A model generated the notes under the pieces. The model was not told the origin of the DNA and did not search any database. It saw only the letters and a list, made by a program, of their open reading frames with translations. Of a stretch of 64,000 nucleotides of DNA, positions 36,522 to 49,970 are shown one piece after another. The first letter of the stretch is position 1; each line of letters starts with the position of its first letter. Source of the stretch: Alphaproteobacteria bacterium. Lineage in GTDB: Bacteria; Pseudomonadota; Alphaproteobacteria; Micropepsales; Micropepsaceae. The DNA lies in NCBI GenBank assembly GCA_020852655.1, contig JADZAI010000098.1, positions 1-64,000 on the forward strand, in the 5' to 3' direction. The translations under genes and the position numbers were made by a program.

Positions 36522-37681
36522 GCGGGCAGCCGGAGCGTCGCGACGGCCTGCGCGGCGATGCCTTCGCGGCGGCCTGTGAAGCCGAGCTTCTCGGTCGTCG
36601 TCGCCTTGACGCTGACGCGGCCCGGAAGGCCGAGAATTTCGCTGATATGCGTCACCATGGCGTCCCTGTGCGGACCGACTTTCGGGGCCTCGCAGATCAG
36701 CGTGACATCCACATGGCTTATGACACCGCCACGCACCCGCACGAGATCGGCGGTATGCAGCAGGAAGCGATCCGACGCCGCGCCCCGCCAGCGTTCGTCG
36801 CTTGGCGGGAAATGCATGCCGATATCGCCGGCGCCGAGTGCGCCCAGAATGGCGTCGGTGATCGCGTGCAGGCCGACATCGGCATCCGAATGACCGAGCA
36901 GTCCGTGGCTGTGGGGCACTTTCACACCGCAGAGGGTGACATGGTCGCCTTCGCTGAACGCGTGAACGTCGAAACCCGTGCCGGTGCGGACATCCGGGAG
37001 CGCGTTGATCAGCACCGCTTCGGCGGCGCGGAAATCGGCTGACGTGGTGATCTTGAACGTCCGCTCGTCGCCTGGCACGACCGCGACGCGAAGGCCGTGG
37101 GCCTCGGCGACGGCAAGATCGTCCGTCAGGTCCGGCGGAGCGCTGCGATGAGCCGCAAGAATAGCGGCGTAGCGAAAGGCCTGCGGCGTCTGCACCCGCC
37201 AGAGCCCGCGCCGGTCGACGGTGTCGCTCACCAGCCCATCGGCGGCGCAGCGCTTCACAGTATCGAGGACTGCCAGTCCGGGCGCAGCCCCATCGACATC
37301 GCCTTGCAGGCGGTCAAGCAGCGCGGCGACGGTCTCGCCCGACAGGAAGGGCCGGGCGGCGTCGTGGATCAGGACGATGTCTGGCTGATCGGCCTCCAGT
37401 GCTTCGAGCCCCTTGCGCACGCTCTCCTGTCGCGTTGGCCCGCCCGGCAGGGGCGGCGGCAGGTCCGATCCGGCCATCGCCGCCGTGTAGGCCGCGGCGT
37501 GCTCGGGCGAGATCACCACTCTTACGCCAGCCTCGGGGAGCAGCGCCTTCAGCGTGTCGATCGTCCGCCGGAGGAGGGGAACACCGAAAATCGGCCGATA
37601 CTGCTTGGAGACGCCCGGCCCGGCTCGCTCGCCGGATCCCGCCGCCATGACAAGAATTTGCAGTTTGGCGCCGCCTTGCAT
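36518..37681 (-). CDS. ispDF: Bifunctional IspD/IspF (MEP pathway)
   Basis: 387 residues from the ATG at 37681. The N-terminal half is IspD ([39 protein letters not shown]), which makes CDP-methylerythritol; the C-terminal half is IspF ([49 protein letters not shown]), which makes the cyclic diphosphate. This fusion is common in alphaproteobacteria. It feeds isoprenoid (ubiquinone, undecaprenol) synthesis. Divergent from dusB by about 90 bases. Confidence 0.96.
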   Translation of the reverse strand: MQGGAKLQILVMAAGSGERAGPGVSKQYRPIFGVPLLRRTIDTLKALLPEAGVRVVISPEHAAAYTAAMAGSDLPPPLPGGPTRQESVRKGLEALEADQPDIVLIHDAARPFLSGETVAALLDRLQGDVDGAAPGLAVLDTVKRCAADGLVSDTVDRRGLWRVQTPQAFRYAAILAAHRSAPPDLTDDLAVAEAHGLRVAVVPGDERTFKITTSADFRAAEAVLINALPDVRTGTGFDVHAFSEGDHVTLCGVKVPHSHGLLGHSDADVGLHAITDAILGALGAGDIGMHFPPSDERWRGAASDRFLLHTADLVRVRGGVISHVDVTLICEAPKVGPHRDAMVTHISEILGLPGRVSVKATTTEKLGFTGRREGIAAQAVATLRLPA

Positions 37682-37772
37682 GGTCCCGTCTTCGCATTGG
37701 CCCTTGGGAAGCCGCAAGTCCGCTGCTATGGACGTGCCGCATTTTTAGGCAGACGGAGACCTTCGGCAAGAA

Positions 37773-38759
37773 ATGGGCATTGGCGCGCGATATTGGGAAG
37801 CGGAGCGGCCTGTCTTGCTCGCGCCTATGTCGGGGGTGACTGACACGCCGTTCCGCCGACTCGCCCGCCGGTTCGGCGCGACGATGGTCGTGACCGAGAT
37901 GGTCGCGAGCGAGCGCTACGCTGCCGGCCATCACGAGGAGCTCCGCAAGTCCGACGAGGATACCCCCGGCGCGCCCTATGTCATGCAGCTCGCCGGCTGC
38001 TCGCCGCCGTGGATGCGCGAGGCCGCGATCCGCGCCGAGGCCGAGGGCGCGTCGGTGATCGACATCAACATGGGTTGCCCGGCCAAACGCGTCGTCGGCG
38101 GCTATGGCGGGTCCGCCCTGATGCGCGATCTCGATCTGGCGTCAGAGCTGATCGCGCGCGTGGCGGAGGCCGTCTCGCTGCCCGTCACCGTGAAGATGCG
38201 CCTCGGCTGGGATGACCGCTCGCTGAACGCGCCTGAACTCGCGCGGCGCGCAGAAGGCCTCGGCGCCAAGGCGCTCTCGGTCCACGGCCGTACCCGCTGC
38301 CAGTTCTATAAGGGCCGGGCCGACTGGCGCCGCGTGGCCGATGTTGTGGATGCCGTCCGCATCCCGGTCCTGGTCAACGGCGACATCCTGGGCGCTGCTG
38401 ATGCCGCCGAGGCTCTGCGCCTGTCGGGTGCGGCGGGCGTCATGGTCGGGCGCGCCGCCATCGGTCAGCCCTGGCTGCTAGGCGCCATCGTCGACGACCT
38501 TGCCGGCCGCGCGCCGCCGCATATTCCGATCGAGATCCGAAAGGCTGCGATGGCGGAGCATCTCGACGGCAGCATCGAAGCCTACGGCCCGCGCCTTGGG
38601 CTGTTGAACTTCCGCAAGCACCTTGCGGCCTATCTCACCCATCTCGGCGTGCCGCGCAGCGATGTGTCTGCCGCTTGCGTGAAGGAAGATGCCGCGGTGG
38701 TGCGCGATCTGATCTGGCAGCTACCCGCAAACGAGGGCGAGCTTCGGGAAGCCGCATGA
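37773..38759 (+). CDS. dusB: tRNA-dihydrouridine synthase B
   Basis: 328 residues. FMN-dependent reductase of U17 and related positions in tRNA. Signature: [20 protein letters not shown] near the start, catalytic Cys102 in [22 protein letters not shown] and VNGDILG. The gene precedes ntrB with an ATGA overlap, the conserved dusB-ntrB-ntrC order in alphaproteobacteria (historically nifR3). Confidence 0.96.
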   Translation: MGIGARYWEAERPVLLAPMSGVTDTPFRRLARRFGATMVVTEMVASERYAAGHHEELRKSDEDTPGAPYVMQLAGCSPPWMREAAIRAEAEGASVIDINMGCPAKRVVGGYGGSALMRDLDLASELIARVAEAVSLPVTVKMRLGWDDRSLNAPELARRAEGLGAKALSVHGRTRCQFYKGRADWRRVADVVDAVRIPVLVNGDILGAADAAEALRLSGAAGVMVGRAAIGQPWLLGAIVDDLAGRAPPHIPIEIRKAAMAEHLDGSIEAYGPRLGLLNFRKHLAAYLTHLGVPRSDVSAACVKEDAAVVRDLIWQLPANEGELREAA

Positions 38760-39877
38760 ACATGGCCGCCGATATCGACGAAGCGCTGCGGCACCAGCCG
38801 CTGGAAGAACTCATCCTCAATGCCATTTCGCACGCCGTGATCGTCGTCGATGGCGACAACCGCACGATCTTCGCGAACCAGGCCGCCGAGCATTTCTTCG
38901 GCGCCAGCGCGGCGACGCTCGCCCGGCAGCGGATCGACAATATTCTGCCCGAAGGCAGTCCGCTGCTGTCGCTCATACGACAAGCCCGCAGCGCCGGAAC
39001 GGCGGTCAGCGAATACGGCATGGACATCGGTGCGCATCGCATCGGCGCCAACCTCACCGACGTGCAGGTGTCGCCGCTGGGGGAGGGCGATGCGCGTTGC
39101 ATCGTCAATCTTCAGGAACGTTCCATGGCGCAGAAGATGGATCGCCAGTTGATCCATCGCGGCGCCGCGCGTTCGGTGTCGGCGATGTCGGCGATCCTCG
39201 CGCACGAGATCAAGAACCCGCTCGCCGGCATCCGCGGCGCCGCACAGCTCATCGAGCAGAACGCCTCGGCCGCCGACCGCGCACTGACCCAGCTCATCTG
39301 CCAGGAGACCGACCGCATCCGGAAGCTGGTCGACCGGATGGAGATCTTCGGCGACTCCCGCCGGCTGGAACGCGCGTCGGTCAACATCCATCAGGTGCTC
39401 GACCATGTCCGCCGGATCGCCGAAGCGAGCTTCGCGAAAGGCATGCGCTTCGCCGAAACCTATGATCCCTCGCTGCCGCCGATCCCCGGCGATCGCGACC
39501 AGTTGATCCAGGTTTTCCTCAACCTGACCAAGAACGCCGCCGACGCCATCGTCGAAGGTCCCAACCCCGGCGAGGGCGAGATCGCCTTTTCAACCTCGTA
39601 CCGCCCCGGGGTGCGCCTTTCGGTGCCGGGCAGCGGCGAGCGCATCGGTTTGCCGCTGGAGGTCACCGTGCGCGACAATGGCGGCGGCGTGCCGAAAGAC
39701 ATCGAGCCGTATCTGTTCGACCCGTTCGTCACAACCAAGCGCAACGGCGCGGGTCTCGGCCTCGCCCTCGTCGCGAAGATCGTGGGCGACCATGGCGGCG
39801 TCATCGAATGCATCAGCGAGCCGCGCCGCACCGTGTTCCGCGTGCTGCTGCCCTGGCAGGCCAACACGAAGAGCTAG
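38756..39877 (+). CDS. ntrB: Nitrogen-regulation sensor kinase NtrB
   Basis: 373 residues, no transmembrane helix. PAS domain (about 20-130), HisKA with His150 in [21 protein letters not shown] box [11 protein letters not shown]1 box [10 protein letters not shown]2 box [21 protein letters not shown]. It phosphorylates NtrC under nitrogen limitation and is inhibited by PII in known systems. Cytoplasmic. Coupled to dusB and followed after three bases by ntrC. Confidence 0.95.
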   Translation: MNMAADIDEALRHQPLEELILNAISHAVIVVDGDNRTIFANQAAEHFFGASAATLARQRIDNILPEGSPLLSLIRQARSAGTAVSEYGMDIGAHRIGANLTDVQVSPLGEGDARCIVNLQERSMAQKMDRQLIHRGAARSVSAMSAILAHEIKNPLAGIRGAAQLIEQNASAADRALTQLICQETDRIRKLVDRMEIFGDSRRLERASVNIHQVLDHVRRIAEASFAKGMRFAETYDPSLPPIPGDRDQLIQVFLNLTKNAADAIVEGPNPGEGEIAFSTSYRPGVRLSVPGSGERIGLPLEVTVRDNGGGVPKDIEPYLFDPFVTTKRNGAGLGLALVAKIVGDHGGVIECISEPRRTVFRVLLPWQANTKS

Positions 39878-39880
39878 GCG

Positions 39881-41326
<1,446 letters not shown>

Positions 41327-41342
41327 TGTAACAAAGCCACGC

Positions 41343-41360
41343 ATGTTGCCGTAGCAACAT
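41343..41360 (+). promoter_or_regulatory. Perfect hairpin between ntrC and ntrY
   Basis: ATGTTGC CGTA GCAACAT, a seven-base perfect inverted repeat, lies midway in the short ntrC-ntrY gap, followed by GCCTGCTTTT. Without a long T tract it is a poor terminator; it could be a regulator site or an mRNA processing hairpin that sets the ratio of the two pairs. Confidence 0.4.
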
Positions 41361-41375
41361 CGACTCTGCCTGCTT

Positions 41376-43685
41376 TTGTTGGACCAGAGCAACGATACGA
41401 GCCGCGTGACCGCCGTACATCCTCTAACGCCGCCCGAGCAGCCGCCGGCAGACCGAGTCTGGCCGTTCAGCGGCGCGCGGGCGTGGATTCTGGAGCTCAC
41501 GGTCGGCTTCATCGCCTTCCTGACGGCGCTCGCGACCTTCCTGATGCTCAGCGGGGCAGGGCCGATCGAGCCTTCGCAGAAGGCGGTCGGCATCCTGCTG
41601 GTCGTCAACGTCATGCTGGCGGTGGTGCTGATCTGCGCCATTGTCTGGCGGCTCTACAATCTCTCCCGCACCCGCAGCAGCGGCGTCGCCGGCGCCCAGC
41701 TTCACGTCCGCCTGGTGATGGTCTTCGCCGCCATCGCGATCGTCCCGACCGTCATGGTGGCGGTGTTTTCGGCTGTCATGCTCAACCTCGGTATCGACGC
41801 CTGGTTCAGCGCGCGGGTGAAGACCGCGATCGACAACGCCGCGAGCGTGGCGCAGGCCTATGTGGCGGAGCACAAGCAATCGATCCAGGCCGACGTGCTG
41901 GGTCTCGCGGCCTCGATCAATCGCCAGTTCGCGATGGCGAGCGGGGACGGCACGACGCTTTCGGATTTCCGCGACTATCTGAGCCGGCAGGCGGATGACC
42001 GCCACCTGTCCGCCGCCGTGATCCTGGACGGCAACGGCAACACGATCGTCGGCGTACGCTTCACCTTTCTGGTCGACGTGGAGGCGCTGCCGATCGAGGC
42101 CTTCCAGCGCGCCGCGGCGGGCGAGGTCGTGATCCTTGCCGACGGATATGACGACCGGGTTCAGGCGCTCATCAAGCTCCAGAGCGCGATCGACCGCTAT
42201 TTGCTGGCGATCCGCTACGTCGACAGCACGGTGCTGACAAATCAGCGGCAGACGATCGATGCGGCCAAGGAATATGCCAGCCTGGAAAGCAACCGAACCA
42301 ACGTGCAGCTTACATTCGCTGCGGTATACGGCGTGGTCGGCCTTCTCATGCTGCTGGCCGCAGTGTCGCTGGGCCTGGGCGCCGCGAACCGCATCGTGCG
42401 CCCGATCGGCCGCCTGATAGGCGCCGCCGAACGGGTGAGCGCCGGTGACCTGACAGCACGCGTCGAAACCCACGATACCGATGGCGAAATGGCGACGCTC
42501 AGCAACGAGTTCAATCGCATGACGAGCGAGTTGCAGAGCCAGCAGGAGGAGCTTGTCGAGGCGAACAGGGAAGCCGAGGACCGCCGCTTGTTCGCGGAAG
42601 CCGTGCTTTCCGGCGTGTCGGCCGGCGTCGTCGGCCTGGATGCCCTGGGCCGCATCGATGCTGCCAATCCCTCGGCGGCAGAGGTTCTGGGCGTCGGAAT
42701 TTCGGATCTGACCGGGAAGCCGATCGAAGAGATCGCCCCCGAAATTGCGGCACTACTTGCCGAAGCGCGCACCAATGTCGACGGCAAGGCGGTGGGCCAG
42801 CTCGACCTCGTGCGCGGCGGCCGCTCGCGCATCCTGTCGGTGCGGGTTTCTTCGGAGCGCACCGACGGCCGGCGCACCGGCTTCGTCGTGACGTTTGACG
42901 ACATGACCGACCTCGTCGCGGCCCAGCGCAGCTCGGCATGGGGCGACATCGCGCGGCGCATCGCGCACGAAATCAAGAATCCGCTGACGCCGATCCAACT
43001 GTCGGCCGAGCGGCTCCGGCGCAAATACGCCAGGGAAATCGTCACCGATCCGGCCGTGTTCGAGCAGTGCACGCAGACGATCATCCGCCAGGTCGGCGAC
43101 ATCGGCCGGATGGTGGATGAGTTCTCGACCTTCGCCCGCATGCCGACGCCGACTATGCGCGAGGAGGATGCGGCCGACCTGGTGCGCCAGACCATGTTCC
43201 TGCAAAGCGTCGGCAATCCCTCGGTGGGGCACGAGTATGTTGGCCCGGAAGGCGTCGTGCCGCTGGTCTGCGACGGGCGCCTGGTCGCTCAGGCGCTGAC
43301 CAATGTGCTCAAGAACGCGGCCGAGGCGGTCGGCGCGAAGTTCGACCCCGACGGCGTGGCCGGAGAGCATGCCAAGGGCGGTGAGATCGTCGTGCGCCTC
43401 AAGCATGACGAGCGGGGCGTCCGCATCGAGGTCGAAGACAACGGCATCGGCCTGCCGCGCCAGGACCGCGACAAGCTGACCGAGCCGTATGTGACGACGC
43501 GCGGAAAAGGCACCGGCCTTGGCCTCGCGATCGTCAAGAAGGTGATGGAAGACCACGGTGGGTCCATCACGCTCGCCGACGCGCCGACTTTGGGCGGTGC
43601 GCTCGTGACTTTGAGTTTTCCGCTGAAGCTTCGCGCATCCCGTTCCGAAGAAGTGACCCATGAACAAAGCAGCGAATTGGCATAA
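41376..43685 (+). CDS. ntrY: Membrane sensor kinase NtrY
   Basis: 769 residues from a TTG at 41376; a GTG at 41406 is an alternative, and neither has a clear ribosome site. Three N-terminal helices (about 30-135), a large periplasmic or sensing segment to about 310, another helix, a HAMP domain (VRPIGRLIGAAERVSAGDLT), a PAS domain, HisKA ([20 protein letters not shown]) and HATPase (VEDNGIGLP, GKGTGLGLAIVKKVMEDHGG). NtrY/NtrX pairs respond to nitrogen, oxygen or redox in alphaproteobacteria. Overlaps ntrX by 26 bases. Confidence 0.94.
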   Translation: MLDQSNDTSRVTAVHPLTPPEQPPADRVWPFSGARAWILELTVGFIAFLTALATFLMLSGAGPIEPSQKAVGILLVVNVMLAVVLICAIVWRLYNLSRTRSSGVAGAQLHVRLVMVFAAIAIVPTVMVAVFSAVMLNLGIDAWFSARVKTAIDNAASVAQAYVAEHKQSIQADVLGLAASINRQFAMASGDGTTLSDFRDYLSRQADDRHLSAAVILDGNGNTIVGVRFTFLVDVEALPIEAFQRAAAGEVVILADGYDDRVQALIKLQSAIDRYLLAIRYVDSTVLTNQRQTIDAAKEYASLESNRTNVQLTFAAVYGVVGLLMLLAAVSLGLGAANRIVRPIGRLIGAAERVSAGDLTARVETHDTDGEMATLSNEFNRMTSELQSQQEELVEANREAEDRRLFAEAVLSGVSAGVVGLDALGRIDAANPSAAEVLGVGISDLTGKPIEEIAPEIAALLAEARTNVDGKAVGQLDLVRGGRSRILSVRVSSERTDGRRTGFVVTFDDMTDLVAAQRSSAWGDIARRIAHEIKNPLTPIQLSAERLRRKYAREIVTDPAVFEQCTQTIIRQVGDIGRMVDEFSTFARMPTPTMREEDAADLVRQTMFLQSVGNPSVGHEYVGPEGVVPLVCDGRLVAQALTNVLKNAAEAVGAKFDPDGVAGEHAKGGEIVVRLKHDERGVRIEVEDNGIGLPRQDRDKLTEPYVTTRGKGTGLGLAIVKKVMEDHGGSITLADAPTLGGALVTLSFPLKLRASRSEEVTHEQSSELA

Positions 43686-45075
43686 GGCGCCCGAGATTCT
43701 CGTTGTCGACGACGAGGCGGATATCCGCGAGCTGATCGCCGGGATCCTGAACGACGAGGGCTATGAGACGCGCCTCGCAAAGGACGCCGACAGCGCGCTG
43801 GCGGCGGTGCGGGCGCGCCAGCCGGCGCTGGTCGTTCTGGACATCTGGCTCCAAGGCAGCAGGATCGACGGCTTGGCGGTCCTCGAAGAGCTGAAGCGCG
43901 ACGCGCCGGATCTGCCGGTCATCGTGATTTCCGGCCACGGAACGATCGAGACGGCGGTCGCGGCGATCAAGCGGGGCGCCTATGATTTCATCGAGAAGCC
44001 GTTCAAGTCGGACCGCCTGCTGATCCTCGTCGAGCGGGCGATGGAGTCGGCGAAGCTGCGGCGCGAGAACGAAGAGCTGCGCCAGCGGTCGAGCGAGGAT
44101 TTCGATCTGGTCGGGCGGTCCAGCGTCATCGCCCAGCTCCGCCAGACCATCGACAAGGTGGCGCCGACCGGCAGCCGCGTTCTGATCACCGGCCCGGCCG
44201 GCTCGGGCAAGGAAGTGGTCGCACGCCTGCTGCACGCCAATTCGCGCCGCGCCCGCAATCCCTTCGTCGCGCTCAATTGCGCCATCATGGCGCCGGACCG
44301 GATGGAGCAGGAACTCTTCGGGGTGGAAGGCACCGAAAGCGTCGGCCGCAAGGTGGGCCTGCTGGAACAGGCCCATGGCGGCACGCTCTATCTCGACGAA
44401 GTCGCCGACATGCCGCTCGAGACCCAGGGCAAGATACTGCGCGTGCTGCTCGACCAGACCTTCACCCGCCTCGGGGGAACGCAACGGGTGCAGGTCGACG
44501 TGCGCATCATCTCGTCGTCCAGCAAGGACCTGCGCGGCGAGATCGCCGAGGGCAACCTGCGGGAGGACCTGTTTCACCGTCTCGGCGTCGTGCCCATTCG
44601 CGTGCCCGCCCTGGCGGAACGGCGCGACGACATCCCGTTCCTCGTCGAGCATTTCCTCAGCCGCTTCGCGCGGCTTTACGGCGGTGCGGTCTGCGCGATC
44701 GGCGATGACGCGATGGCGGCGCTCCAGGCGCATGACTGGCCGGGCAATGTCCGCCAGCTCCGCAACAATATCGAGCGGCTGGTCATCCTCACGTCGGACC
44801 AGTCCGGCGCCGTGGTGAAGGCCGATATGCTGCCGACGGAAGTCAGTTCCTCCGCCCCGGCGGTGACGCAAGGACCCTCCGGCGAGCATATCATCTCGCT
44901 GCCCCTGCGCGAGGCGCGCGAGATGTTCGAGCGCGAATATCTGGTCGCGCAGATCAACCGCTTCGGCGGCAATATCTCGCGGACCGCAGCCTTCATCGGC
45001 ATGGAGCGCTCGGCCCTGCACCGCAAGCTGAAGACGCTGGGCGTCGGCAGCCGGGCGGACGAGACGAGCCACTGA
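43660..45075 (+). CDS. ntrX: Response regulator NtrX
   Basis: 471 residues. Receiver Asp61 (LVVLDIWLQGS), AAA+ domain with Walker A GPAGSGKEVVARLLHANS and Walker B GGTLYLDEVADMP, Fis-type DNA-binding end (GGNISRTAAFIGMERSALHR). In place of the GAFTGA loop found in NtrC the sequence reads ELFGVEGTESVGRKVGLLEQ, so contact with sigma54 is unlikely; this is known for NtrX of this class and implies control of sigma70 promoters by DNA binding. Stop and next start overlap by one base. Confidence 0.95.
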   Translation: MNKAANWHKAPEILVVDDEADIRELIAGILNDEGYETRLAKDADSALAAVRARQPALVVLDIWLQGSRIDGLAVLEELKRDAPDLPVIVISGHGTIETAVAAIKRGAYDFIEKPFKSDRLLILVERAMESAKLRRENEELRQRSSEDFDLVGRSSVIAQLRQTIDKVAPTGSRVLITGPAGSGKEVVARLLHANSRRARNPFVALNCAIMAPDRMEQELFGVEGTESVGRKVGLLEQAHGGTLYLDEVADMPLETQGKILRVLLDQTFTRLGGTQRVQVDVRIISSSSKDLRGEIAEGNLREDLFHRLGVVPIRVPALAERRDDIPFLVEHFLSRFARLYGGAVCAIGDDAMAALQAHDWPGNVRQLRNNIERLVILTSDQSGAVVKADMLPTEVSSSAPAVTQGPSGEHIISLPLREAREMFEREYLVAQINRFGGNISRTAAFIGMERSALHRKLKTLGVGSRADETSH

Positions 45076-45938
45076 TGTCGCGGATCGCCTTCGTCAACGG
45101 CGCCTATGTGCCGTTCGCCCACGCGAGCGTGCATGTGGAGGATCGCGGCCTGCAATTCGCGGACTCGATCTATGAGGGCATCGCGGTCGCGAACGGCCGC
45201 TGCATCGACGAAGAGCCGCACTGGGATCGCCTGGAGCGCTCGCTGCGCGAACTTCGCCAGGCGATGCCGATGGATCGCACGGCGCTGTCGTGGCACGCGC
45301 AGGAGACGGTGCGGCGCAACCGGGTCCGTCACGGCGTCGCCTATGTCCAGATCACGCGCGGGGTGGCGCGGCGCGATCATCCCTTTCCGCGCGCCGACCT
45401 GCTCCAGACCGTCATCATCACCGCCCGCCGTTTCGACCCCGCCAGGGCGAAGGCGAGCGGGGAGGGCGGGGTGGCCGTGAAGACGATGCCCGACATCCGC
45501 TGGGGCCGGCGCGACATCAAGACGACCGCCTTGATCGCCAACGTGCTGGCCAAGCAGGCGGCGCGCGAGGCGGGGGCCTATGAGGCCTGGCTGGTGGACG
45601 AGCAAGGCTTCGTCACCGAGGGCGCCAGCACCAATGCCTGGATCGTCGACGCCGACGGCGTCCTCACGACGCGGGCCCTGTCGCATGCCTTGCTGCCCGG
45701 CTGCACCCGCAAGACGGTCCTGGGGCTCGCTGCCGACCGGCAGATGCGGGTCGCCGAGCGGTCGTTTTCGGTTGCGGACACAAAGGCGGCGCGCGAGGCC
45801 TTCATCACGAGCGCCGGGAATTACGTGACGCCCGTGATCTCCATCGACGGACAGCCGGTCGGCGACGGCAAGCCGGGGCCGGTCACGCAGGCGTTACGTC
45901 GCGCCTATATCGAGGAATTCGTGGAAATCGACGCATAG
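45075..45938 (+). CDS. D-amino acid aminotransferase (class IV)
   Basis: 287 residues. Class IV PLP fold: PLP-Lys at about 149 (RRDIKTTALIANVLAKQAA), EAWLVDEQGFVTEGASTNAW, and the N-terminal VHVEDRGLQFADSIYEGIAV. The FVTEGASTN motif and lack of a branched-chain signature favour D-alanine/D-amino acid transaminases, used for D-amino acids of the cell wall. Substrate is inferred. Fused by overlap to ntrX and therefore likely in the Ntr transcript; the same arrangement (ntrX - dat - hfq) occurs in related genomes. Confidence 0.83.
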   Translation: MSRIAFVNGAYVPFAHASVHVEDRGLQFADSIYEGIAVANGRCIDEEPHWDRLERSLRELRQAMPMDRTALSWHAQETVRRNRVRHGVAYVQITRGVARRDHPFPRADLLQTVIITARRFDPARAKASGEGGVAVKTMPDIRWGRRDIKTTALIANVLAKQAAREAGAYEAWLVDEQGFVTEGASTNAWIVDADGVLTTRALSHALLPGCTRKTVLGLAADRQMRVAERSFSVADTKAAREAFITSAGNYVTPVISIDGQPVGDGKPGPVTQALRRAYIEEFVEIDA

Positions 45939-46293
45939 TTCGTGTTGCCGTCACGCAACCGCGGCGTTTTCGCACTTGCAGCATTCCAGGAATGCGCCAA
46001 ATTAGAGGCGGTCCAAGATTCACGACCGAGCGCAACCCTGCCGGTGCCCGTTCGCCGGCCAAAAACGAGAATGTCAGCGATGAGCGACAAGCAGAACCTG
46101 CAGGATGTCTTCCTGAATGCCGTCCGTAAGACCAAGACACCCCTCACGGTGTTTCTGGTGAACGGCGTGAAACTGCAGGGCGTCATCACCTGGTTCGATA
46201 ATTTCTGCGTCCTGCTCCGGCGGGACGGGCACTCGCAGCTTGTCTACAAGCATGCGATATCGACGGTGATGCCGCTGAATCCGGTGCAATTGT

Positions 46294-47688
<1,395 letters not shown>

Positions 47689-47694
47689 GGCCGA

Positions 47695-48495
47695 TCAGAG
47701 GCCGGCTGCTTTCGCGGCGTCCCAGTGCCGGTCCATGTCCTCCAGGGTGGAGTTCTGTGGTGTTTTCCCTTCCTTACGAAGGAGTTTTTCTACTTTCTTG
47801 AACCTTCGTATGAACTTGGCGTTGGTCGCGGCGAGGGCCTTTTCGGGGTCGTGGCCCAGCTTCAGCGCAAGGTTGGCGGCGACGAAAAGGACGTCGCCGA
47901 GCTCGCCTTCGACCTCGGCAGGGGCGGCGCCATCGCGGATCGCCTCGCGAAGTTCCCCGATCTCCTCGTCCAGCTTGCCGAAGACCGGTTCGACGCCCGG
48001 CCAGTCGAAGCCGACGGAGGCGGCGCGCTTCTGGAGCTTGGCGGCACGGGGCAGGGCCGGGAGGGTGCGCGGGATGTCGGCGAGCACCGAATCCTGCGGC
48101 GCCTTTTTCGTGCGCTCGGTTGCCTTGAGGCGCTCCCAGTCCGCCGTCTGCTCGTCCGCGGAGCGCGGCCCGGCGTCACCGAAGACGTGGGGATGGCGGC
48201 GCACCATCTTGGCCTCGATGGCCTCGACCACGTCGGCGAAGGTGAACGCCCCCGCCTCGGCCGCCATCTGGGCGTGGAAGACGACCTGGAAGAGGAGGTC
48301 GCCGAGCTCGTCCCTGAGGGCCGTCATGTCGCCCTGCTCGATCGCGTCGGCGACCTCGTAGGCTTCCTCGACGGTGTAGGGCGCGATGGTGGAGAAGTCC
48401 TGCGCGCGATCCCAGGCGCAGCCGTCGGGGCCGCGCAGACGCGCCATCAGCGCGAGCAGGTCGGAGATGCGGCCGGGGGCAGGCGGCGCGGTCAT
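47695..48495 (-). CDS. mazG: Nucleoside triphosphate pyrophosphohydrolase MazG
   Basis: 266 residues from the ATG at 48495, which overlaps the stop of the upstream transporter (ATGA). Two MazG domains: one with YTVEEAYEVADAIEQGD and DELGDLLFQVVFHA, a second with KLDEEIGELREAI and EGELGDVLFVAANLAL; the EExxE-12-28-ExxD metal sites are intact in both. Hydrolyses NTPs to NMPs and clears aberrant or excess nucleotides. Confidence 0.95.
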   Translation of the reverse strand: MTAPPAPGRISDLLALMARLRGPDGCAWDRAQDFSTIAPYTVEEAYEVADAIEQGDMTALRDELGDLLFQVVFHAQMAAEAGAFTFADVVEAIEAKMVRRHPHVFGDAGPRSADEQTADWERLKATERTKKAPQDSVLADIPRTLPALPRAAKLQKRAASVGFDWPGVEPVFGKLDEEIGELREAIRDGAAPAEVEGELGDVLFVAANLALKLGHDPEKALAATNAKFIRRFKKVEKLLRKEGKTPQNSTLEDMDRHWDAAKAAGL

Positions 48496-49856
48496 TCGGC
48501 GGGCCCGGGGACCAGGGTGCCCTCCGCGCGCTTGCGGGCGATCGCGTCGCGCAGTTCCTGCTGCTTGAACTTGTCGATCGGGAAGTTCCACATCACCAAA
48601 ACCGTCAGCAGCATGAAGGCGAGCGGAAGCAGCACGAAGACAAGGCCGAGGCCATTGATCGCTTCGGGGGAATTCACGACGCCGGGGCGGCCGTCGAACC
48701 CGACCGCCGCCAGCACCGGATAGGCAAGGCCGGCGGCGGCGTAGCCGAGCTTGTTGGTCATCACGAGCAGCGAATAGAAAAGTCCCGAGCGCTCGCGGCC
48801 GGTCGCCAGCGTGTCGATGTCGATGACATCAGCCATCATCGAGCGCAGCAGGAAACCGCCGGCGCCGTAGCCGACGCCGAAAAGGATGAAGGCGCCGGTC
48901 AGCACCCAGAAATTCCCCTTGGGCAGCAACAGGACCAGCGGGATCAGGGCGGAGGTGTAGAGCAGGGCGATGCACAGCGTGCGGTGCTTGGTCAGGCGGT
49001 AGCTGAGCTTGATCCACAGCGGCACGAAGAAGAGCCCGGCGACGAAGTAGATGAAGAGGATCGTCGAGGACGCCTTGGGCATCTCGAAATAATACGAGAT
49101 CAGGAAGATGAAGAGCGATCCGGTGATGCCGGGCGCGAGACCCTGGAGCAGGTCGGCGAGCAGCAGTTTGCGCAAGGCAGCGTTGCCGGCGATCAGCCGC
49201 ACGGCGGCGCCGATCTCGAGCTTATGGACACCGTGCGGCGCGTCGGGCTCTGGGACCGCCCAAAGCGTGATCGCGACGCAGATGGGCATGGAGATGCAGA
49301 CGAACCAGCCCATCAGCGCGACCTTGTCGACGATCGTGGCGGTGTGATCGATCGCCTCGAGCAGGACGGGCAGGGCGAGAACGAGGAGGAAGCCGGCGAT
49401 GGCGGCGAACTCGCGCCAGCCCTGCACGCGGCTGCGCTCATGGTACTGGACGCTGAGCTCGGCGCCCCACGCGATATGGCTGATCGCAGCGACGGAATAG
49501 GCGAGATAGGCGAGGATCACCCAGGCCGAGAACCATCCGATGGTCGCGCCTTCCGGCGGGAGGAAGAGCAGGAAGACGCCTGTCACGAAGAAGGGGACCG
49601 AGACCGTCATCCAGGGCCGGCGGCGGCCCCAGCGCGAACGCGTCGAGTCGCTCGCCCAGCCGATCAGCGGATCGAGCAGCAAGTCCAGCAGGCGGGCGGC
49701 CAGCAGGACGAGGCCGACCTGGGATTGGTCGAGCCCGAGTCCGCTGACGTAGAAGGGGGCGACATAGACGACGAGGGGAAGGCCGAGCGCGGCGAGGGGC
49801 GCCGTCGGAAGGACATAGGCGGCGATGGTGCGGCCGCTCAGCGTGAAATCCGACAT
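48492..49856 (-). CDS. GPH-family (MelB-like) sugar:cation symporter
   Basis: 454 residues with 12 predicted helices. The Asp-rich motif DPLIGWASDSTRSRWGRRRP in helix 2-3 is diagnostic of the glycoside-pentoside-hexuronide family; YSVAAISHIAWGAELS follows, and the C-terminal half has ADVIDIDTLATGRERSGLFYSL. The substrate is not identifiable. Translationally coupled to mazG, which is probably accidental. Confidence 0.85.
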   Translation of the reverse strand: MSDFTLSGRTIAAYVLPTAPLAALGLPLVVYVAPFYVSGLGLDQSQVGLVLLAARLLDLLLDPLIGWASDSTRSRWGRRRPWMTVSVPFFVTGVFLLFLPPEGATIGWFSAWVILAYLAYSVAAISHIAWGAELSVQYHERSRVQGWREFAAIAGFLLVLALPVLLEAIDHTATIVDKVALMGWFVCISMPICVAITLWAVPEPDAPHGVHKLEIGAAVRLIAGNAALRKLLLADLLQGLAPGITGSLFIFLISYYFEMPKASSTILFIYFVAGLFFVPLWIKLSYRLTKHRTLCIALLYTSALIPLVLLLPKGNFWVLTGAFILFGVGYGAGGFLLRSMMADVIDIDTLATGRERSGLFYSLLVMTNKLGYAAAGLAYPVLAAVGFDGRPGVVNSPEAINGLGLVFVLLPLAFMLLTVLVMWNFPIDKFKQQELRDAIARKRAEGTLVPGPAE

Positions 49857-49970
49857 CTATTGCGCGTTCCTCGTGCCCGTTTCTGTGTGGATGCATCTGA
49901 CCGATAGTCAGGTAGGCTGTCCACCTTGGCGCCGTGTCAGGGCGCGGTTTGGAGGATGGAACGGGGCGTG

